In this document: positions 59,172-64,000 of the stretch, in pieces
Numbering within the stretch: position 1 is the stretch's first letter
Layout of the letters: every line of letters starts with the position of its first letter
From: Siphonodentalium dalli
Taxonomy: Eukaryota; Mollusca; Scaphopoda; Gadilida; Siphonodentaliidae
Direction: 5' to 3'
Length of the DNA: 64,000 nt
Assembly (NCBI GenBank): GCA_032622095.1
Contig: CP136066.1
Location: 51,682,911 to 51,746,910 of the forward strand
Notes under the pieces: model-generated
The model's database searches: none
Seen by the model: only the letters and a program-made list of their open reading frames with translations
Told to the model about the DNA's origin: nothing
Position numbers and translations under genes: made by a program

Positions 59172-62100
59172 CTAGCTTTTATTGGAATCCCGAGCGGTGA
59201 AGAAAGACCGGATCATGTCACATATAACATTAATGGTTGGTTTGTGTTCATTCTTCATAATAAATCTAAATTTCTCATAATTCGTCATATCAGAAAAATG
59301 TGGGAACTCTGTGATTATGTCCCTAAAATATGTATCGCGCATACATGTGTAGGCTCTACATTCTAATATAAAATGGTATTCTGTTTCAATTTGTTTACAT
59401 TTACAAAAAGTACATAATCTTTCTTTAACGGGTAGTGGGGGCTGTTTGTGTCTCCCCTTTTCAATTTCCAATCTATGATTGCTGATTCGCAATCTCGTAA
59501 ATAGAATTCTCGCCTTATTAGAACGCATATCGCAAATGTAAGGCTCCATTTCGTACCTTGTTTTAAACAACCTATACGTTCTTGTCTTATTACCAGCGGT
59601 CGGTTTATTTTCGGAAGAGTTTATGTTGTAAAATCGTTTTAAATGTTCCGTTTTCAATTTTCTCACAAGCTCATTTTCTTGAATTCCTTGAAGTGTCCTA
59701 CGATTTGAAATATCAACACCATATTTACCATATAAGTCATTGCATAATGATATCGACGCATTTTCAAGTGATTCGATGTATGCATCATGTATCAAGGACC
59801 CAGCTGGGGAATTAGAAACTTTGTTCATATACCTGAATTGTTGTATAATCGCGTCATGTATTACAGGGAATCGTCCCAATTCTGCGCGTATGGCATGATT
59901 CGTGGCCTTTTGATTAACCCCTAGTATCATTTTGCAAAACCTCAGGTGAACTTGCTCGCATGGTAATGTGTCAGAATGAAGCATTTTGATTTCTCCTGCC
60001 CATATCTCACACCCGTATATCATTATCGGTTTAATCAATTTATCGAATAATTTGTATTTAGTTGGAATCGAAGGTCGCATCTTAGAAGGAATAGACTGCG
60101 TTAAAAAGAACATTGCTTTCGTGGCTTTTCCACTTGTGTGCTCTTGTGACTTTGTCATTCTACCGGTTGATGTGAATTTTATTCCGAGATAGGGATACTC
60201 TGAAACTAGTTCAAGCGTGTGTCCATTTATATTGAAATTTGGCTCCCGTTTCGTTTTCTTCGATCTGAAAATTATACATTTTGATTTGCTTGCATTCACC
60301 ACGAGATCATTATATTGAGTAAATATTTCCAGCGCTTTGAGACAATTTTGTAAACCTTGTTCTGTTTCCGACAACAACACTAGATCATCTGCAAATAAAA
60401 GATGATTGAGCGGGCGGTTATTAAGGAATATGGGATCACCCAATCTATATAGTGAAAGCTTTACATCATCAATGAATATCTTGAACAACGTGGGTGACAA
60501 GGGGGAGCCTTGCCTGACACCGCCCGTTGACGTATGCAGTGGTCCAAGTCCTGCATCTGTTTTAACTTGAAAATAACTTGATTGATACATCGATCGTATT
60601 ATCTGATTGATCTTACCTCCGATACCAATGCGATGTAACTTTTCAAACATCAAAGACCTATCCACCGAATCGAACGCTTTCTGAAAATCGATAAACGCTG
60701 CAAAAATTGGCTCATGTTTCTGTTTATATTTATTTATACATGTTTTTGAATATAAGCGCTGTCAATTGTACCGCGATTCTTTCTAAATCCGAATTGGTTG
60801 TCACTAATGAGTCCATGCGTTTCCAAATAGTCATTTATTCTATTATTTATAACTTTATTGAACATTTTACCTAAGCTATTGCTGAGCGAAATCGGTCGAT
60901 AATTGTTTGGGTCATGCCGGTCTCCCTTCTTATAGAGCGTCTTAATGAGAGATACATTCCAGCTGTCTGGATAATGACCTGATTCTAAAACTTGGTTAAA
61001 TAATTTCACAACGTCGTCTATTGTCGCAGGAATAACTGTTTTAAGTAGTTCATTCGAAAAGTTGCCATATCCAGAAGATTTTCTGTTTTTTAAAAGTTTA
61101 ACACAATTAATTACTTCGCATGCTTCTATAGCACTCTCACCAATGTTTAAAGTCCGGGTTTCGTTCACATTAGTATGTTCTGTTCTATCCGAGCACTTTC
61201 TTGAAAAAGTCTACACTTTCATCAGGATGTAAATAATTTGTTTCATCTCGTTTATTCCACAGTTCATTTATCACTCGCCAATATTCGGATGGATATTCAT
61301 TTTCCATGTTATCAACTAGCTTTGCTAACTCTTGGGAATGTAGTTTAGATTTGTACTTAGTTTCTTTCTTATAAGCGTTTTTGGCTGCGAAAAATTCCCC
61401 CCTAAGATTTGCGTCGCTCGGATTTTGCTTCATTTCCCGACAAGCGTTTCCCATTTCATGTTTTAACTGGTGGCATCGCTCATCAAACCAGTTACGCTTA
61501 CTTTTTTGCATTTTGGACTTATTCCTTCGAAAATTAGTCGCTCTATTGTTGATAGATGTCAAAATAGTTTCAAAATCTCGAACTGCAAATTCAGTTCCGT
61601 CCCCATTAAGCTCATAATTTGTCATCCTGAATTGTAACAGACGGTTTTGGATATCGTAATCATTAATGGTTTTTAAAGCTTCTGCATTGCTACCGAAGTC
61701 CATCTTGTGGCCACTTCAGGTTCGCTGTATGTATATTTAAATCTAGACATATATACTGTATCCATGCTCCCCTTCAACTTAACATGCATTGCTAATTGGC
61801 AATGGTCAGAGTATTCATTTAGTTGTTTGACGCAAAAATAAATGACATCGGACAGATATTTTTCAGAAACAAGTACGTAATCGACCAAACTTACACCATT
61901 GTAATGATAAGAAGTGTAATTTCCGAGAGAATCACCTGGTGTACGGCCGTTCAATATTCTGACGGAAGTTGTTTTACATAACTTTAGGAGCTGGAGGCCA
62001 AATGGGTTCACCTGCTTGTCTAAACTTGCTCTGTCCTTAACGCAGTCCAATATATAACTATCTGGGAGAGAAATATATTGATCATCATCTTGTTCGACAT

Positions 62101-62610
62101 AATCCGGTCTTCCACCTGTTCGAGAGTTGAAATCTCCTCCCATTATTATTAACGATTTATCACTATATTTTCGTAATTCTGTTTCAACATCTTGAAAAAT
62201 TAAGTCATAACTTTTACGTTTATTCCAGTAGGTTGACGATTGTGGTGGAATGTAAATTGAAACGAAGACAATACTGCAATTTTGTTGGAAAATATCACCT
62301 TAAAATTCGACACATAACGCGACATCCTCAATATGTCTAACATTTTTAACAGACCCTTCGTATTTTGTCTTATAATAGAATGCAATTCCACCTCTGTAAT
62401 TTTCCTGAGCGCTTCTACATAAATCATGACAATTGTGCCAGGTATTTTAATTTGTGTCGCATTTTTGTGCCATGTCTCAGATATGGTTATGAAATCGTAG
62501 CGTGTAATTAATTTGAGAAAATTTGGGTCTTCGATTTTGTTTACTAGTCCTTGCGCATTCCATGTTGTGTAACAAAATGTCACATCAGAAGATTGATTTA
62601 AGTTAGTCAT
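59172..62610 (-). pseudogene. LINE-2 ORF2: endonuclease and reverse transcriptase, frame-broken
   Basis: Starts MTNLNQSSDV at 62,610. The endonuclease has WNAQGL and ISETWH, then loses frame near 62,430; in the next frame NYRGGIAFYYKT and MGGDFNSRTGG follow, with a stop near 62,300. SLVDYVLVS and SDHCQLA complete the domain. Further one-base shifts lie near 61,700, 61,205 and 60,740. RT motifs: LIKTLYKKGD, NNYRPISLSN, AFIDFQKAFDSVD, GGVRQGSPLSP, LLFADDLVLLSE. The C-terminus carries CTFCKCKQIETEYHFILEC, a CxxC...H...C finger. All catalytic residues of the RT palm are present, so the copy is fairly young or the shifts are partly sequencing error. Role: target-primed reverse transcription. Confidence 0.85.
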
Positions 62611-62923
62611 TAATATTTGGAAGTTTTAAAAATATATGTATATACACTGGGGGTCATCGGAGATAATACACGACCAGATAAACATTTACTTCTCTGTTAT
62701 ATTAAATGTTTGCGTGAATAGAATATCTTCATTGTATTACAATGGTGGTCTACCACTGAATAATTTTAACTAAATAAAAGTTGTTGCTATAAATCATTAC
62801 TGAAACACAAATGCATATATCCAAGGAATGTACTAAACTCGAAAGTTGTTGGTGCAACAAATTAATGTCATATCTTTGTGAAGAAAATTCTGAATTTCTA
62901 TAATTATTCGTATTCCGTCTGAA

Positions 62924-64000
62924 TCACGTGCGAGTGTCCATATTTGTTTGTTTACCGTAACCATAATACCACGATGAATTGTAATGCTGTTGCGCCTGAC
63001 TGTTCGATCTCCAGTTCCTGAGTGGGAGATTTCGCTGATTTCCGTAAGCCTGTGTTTTCCGTGGTCGAAGTACATGTATGTCCTGCCAGTCATTTTCGGT
63101 TACTTGATGCGAATACTTGATATTCTTTGCGAGGACTTTAGTCCCGATCACACTGGGGTGCCAGATGTCGCGGTATAACTCTTCGCGCACTTCCCTTTCC
63201 GAATTGATAAAGTTGTTTGTGTTATCAACATACGTATATCCACGTTGTAAGCAGAGTTCGTAGTATTTGCGGTTTGTCTGTTCTATAGTCCAGTTGATGG
63301 AATCGGAATGCACCGTAGGCAGGACTGATGAGAAGCACACATCTGCCAGTGGCAATTTCCTTTTAAATTCCGCACATAATGCTTCAAGGTCGTTATCAGT
63401 TGTTTCTATACCGTGTCTAAAGCTATTAATTCCAACGTGTATTGTAACTTTTCGCACATTATTGTATTTTGCCGCGTTGTCATCTTCTAACCACATCAAG
63501 AGACCTTTCAACCTTTGACCAGGTCGAACAACGCACTGCACTTTCTCGTTCCCGATTGACAGTTTATATGGGATTAAGTTCCTTATCACAGAGTCACCGA
63601 GAATTAAGTCTACCGAGCCATCACTACTGTTCAGCCGCTCTGGTTCAGTGAAGATTTTTTTAGCATTTTCAAAAGTTTGTATGTCTTCTTCACTTTCGAA
63701 TGGAATTGATTCTAACGACAGGTTTTGATCCACAAAACAATTGAACCTGTTTGAAATAGGAACCTGGATGTTAGCCATCAAGTCTCCGTCACATCTGGTA
63801 GCTTGCGATTCTGCTACATTTATCTCTGATACCGTTGTGATATTCTCTGCATTTTTATCCGTACACTCTTTAGAAGAAATACCGTCTATCATTCCTGATG
63901 TTTTTTCATTTATATCTGCGATCTCTTTTCTCAATTTCAAATGATCAGCTTTCAGACAGATTATATCATTTTTAAGTTCCGTAATTTGATGTTTAAAATC
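62924..64000 (-). CDS. LINE-2 ORF1 with SGNH/GDSL esterase domain, N-terminus beyond window
   Basis: The frame is open from the window edge to the stop at 62,924, at least 358 codons. The first visible part (KNDIICLKADHLKLRKEIAD) has a heptad-like pattern suggesting a coiled coil. Counting from the TTG-coded residue at 63,940, an SGNH-hydrolase fold follows: LILGDSVIRN (block I, Ser117), HVGINS (block III, Asn172) and DIWHPS (block V, Asp258 and His261). The Ser-Asp-His triad positions look intact. The C-terminal 70 residues are Asn/Gln/Tyr/Arg-rich and may bind RNA. Esterase-type ORF1 proteins are known in CR1/L2-group LINEs; the role is thought to be RNP formation or membrane/lipid interaction. 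No frame break is seen in ORF1, unlike ORF2. Confidence 0.85.
   Translation of the reverse strand, partial: DFKHQITELKNDIICLKADHLKLRKEIADINEKTSGMIDGISSKECTDKNAENITTVSEINVAESQATRCDGDLMANIQVPISNRFNCFVDQNLSLESIPFESEEDIQTFENAKKIFTEPERLNSSDGSVDLILGDSVIRNLIPYKLSIGNEKVQCVVRPGQRLKGLLMWLEDDNAAKYNNVRKVTIHVGINSFRHGIETTDNDLEALCAEFKRKLPLADVCFSSVLPTVHSDSINWTIEQTNRKYYELCLQRGYTYVDNTNNFINSEREVREELYRDIWHPSVIGTKVLAKNIKYSHQVTENDWQDIHVLRPRKTQAYGNQRNLPLRNWRSNSQAQQHYNSSWYYGYGKQTNMDTRT

Larger units (their letters stand above)
58961..64000 (-). mobile_element. LINE-2: second non-LTR retrotransposon, 5-prime end outside window
   Basis: Minus-strand order: ORF1 with esterase domain (64,000 to 62,924), a 313 bp gap, ORF2 with endonuclease, reverse transcriptase and a Cys/His tail (62,610 to 59,172), a short 3-prime UTR, and a microsatellite tail read as (CTTAT)3 at 58,964-58,980. 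An esterase-type ORF1 plus an APE endonuclease is the plan of CR1/L2-group LINEs. The element is unrelated at sequence level to LINE-1 in this window. Confidence 0.85.

Overview
The window looks like a gene-poor, repeat-saturated stretch of an animal genome, most likely a marine invertebrate. The reasons are two non-LTR retrotransposons of metazoan type (endonuclease plus reverse transcriptase, one with an esterase-type ORF1), a Kolobok-like DNA transposon remnant with a THAP-like motif, several MITE families, large satellites, and the many TACATGTA-type short palindromes common in lophotrochozoan and invertebrate deuterostome DNA. The species cannot be named from this. I found no host protein-coding gene, no rRNA gene and no convincing functional tRNA gene. 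Nearly every open frame belongs to a mobile element or to the chance openness of tandem repeats.

Layout. 1-2,227: unassigned sequence and a direct duplication of about 0.54 kb. 2,228-7,540: satellite of about 41 units (regular unit about 139 bp, with short variants) in a higher-order arrangement. 7,649-19,501: an 11.85 kb inverted-repeat (foldback) element with about 5 kb arms and a 1.9 kb loop, flanked by TA. 19,504-22,021: an arm of a second foldback type. 22,022-22,670 and 42,700-42,852: the two halves of a sequence here called module S, split by a full-length-sized LINE. 22,671-42,699: that LINE, itself split twice, by a 2,800 bp TTAA-flanked Kolobok-like element (26,764-29,563) and by an 11.3 kb composite element (30,380-41,680) inserted at a TA inside the reverse-transcriptase frame. 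The composite carries its own passengers: a PIF/Harbinger-type MITE, a hAT-type MITE, a TA-flanked MITE, a MITE with 6-bp target duplications, and a 5.6 kb array of 155-165 bp repeats.

42,853-46,973: mostly unassigned, with one diverged copy of the next repeat and a 147 bp near-perfect hairpin. 46,974-54,151: five tandem copies of a 1.43 kb unit. 55,758-57,959: a 2.2 kb non-autonomous LTR element with 459 bp LTRs and a 4-bp target duplication. 58,961-64,000: a second LINE on the minus strand, running off the window. It has an SGNH-esterase ORF1 and a frame-broken endonuclease/reverse-transcriptase ORF2.

The main scientific content is the nesting. Removing each insertion at its target duplication restores either a continuous LINE reading frame or a continuous copy of module S, so the order of events can be read from the sequence. 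The least familiar object is the TA-flanked composite and foldback family sharing the terminus GCAACCACCCCAGTGGGTG.
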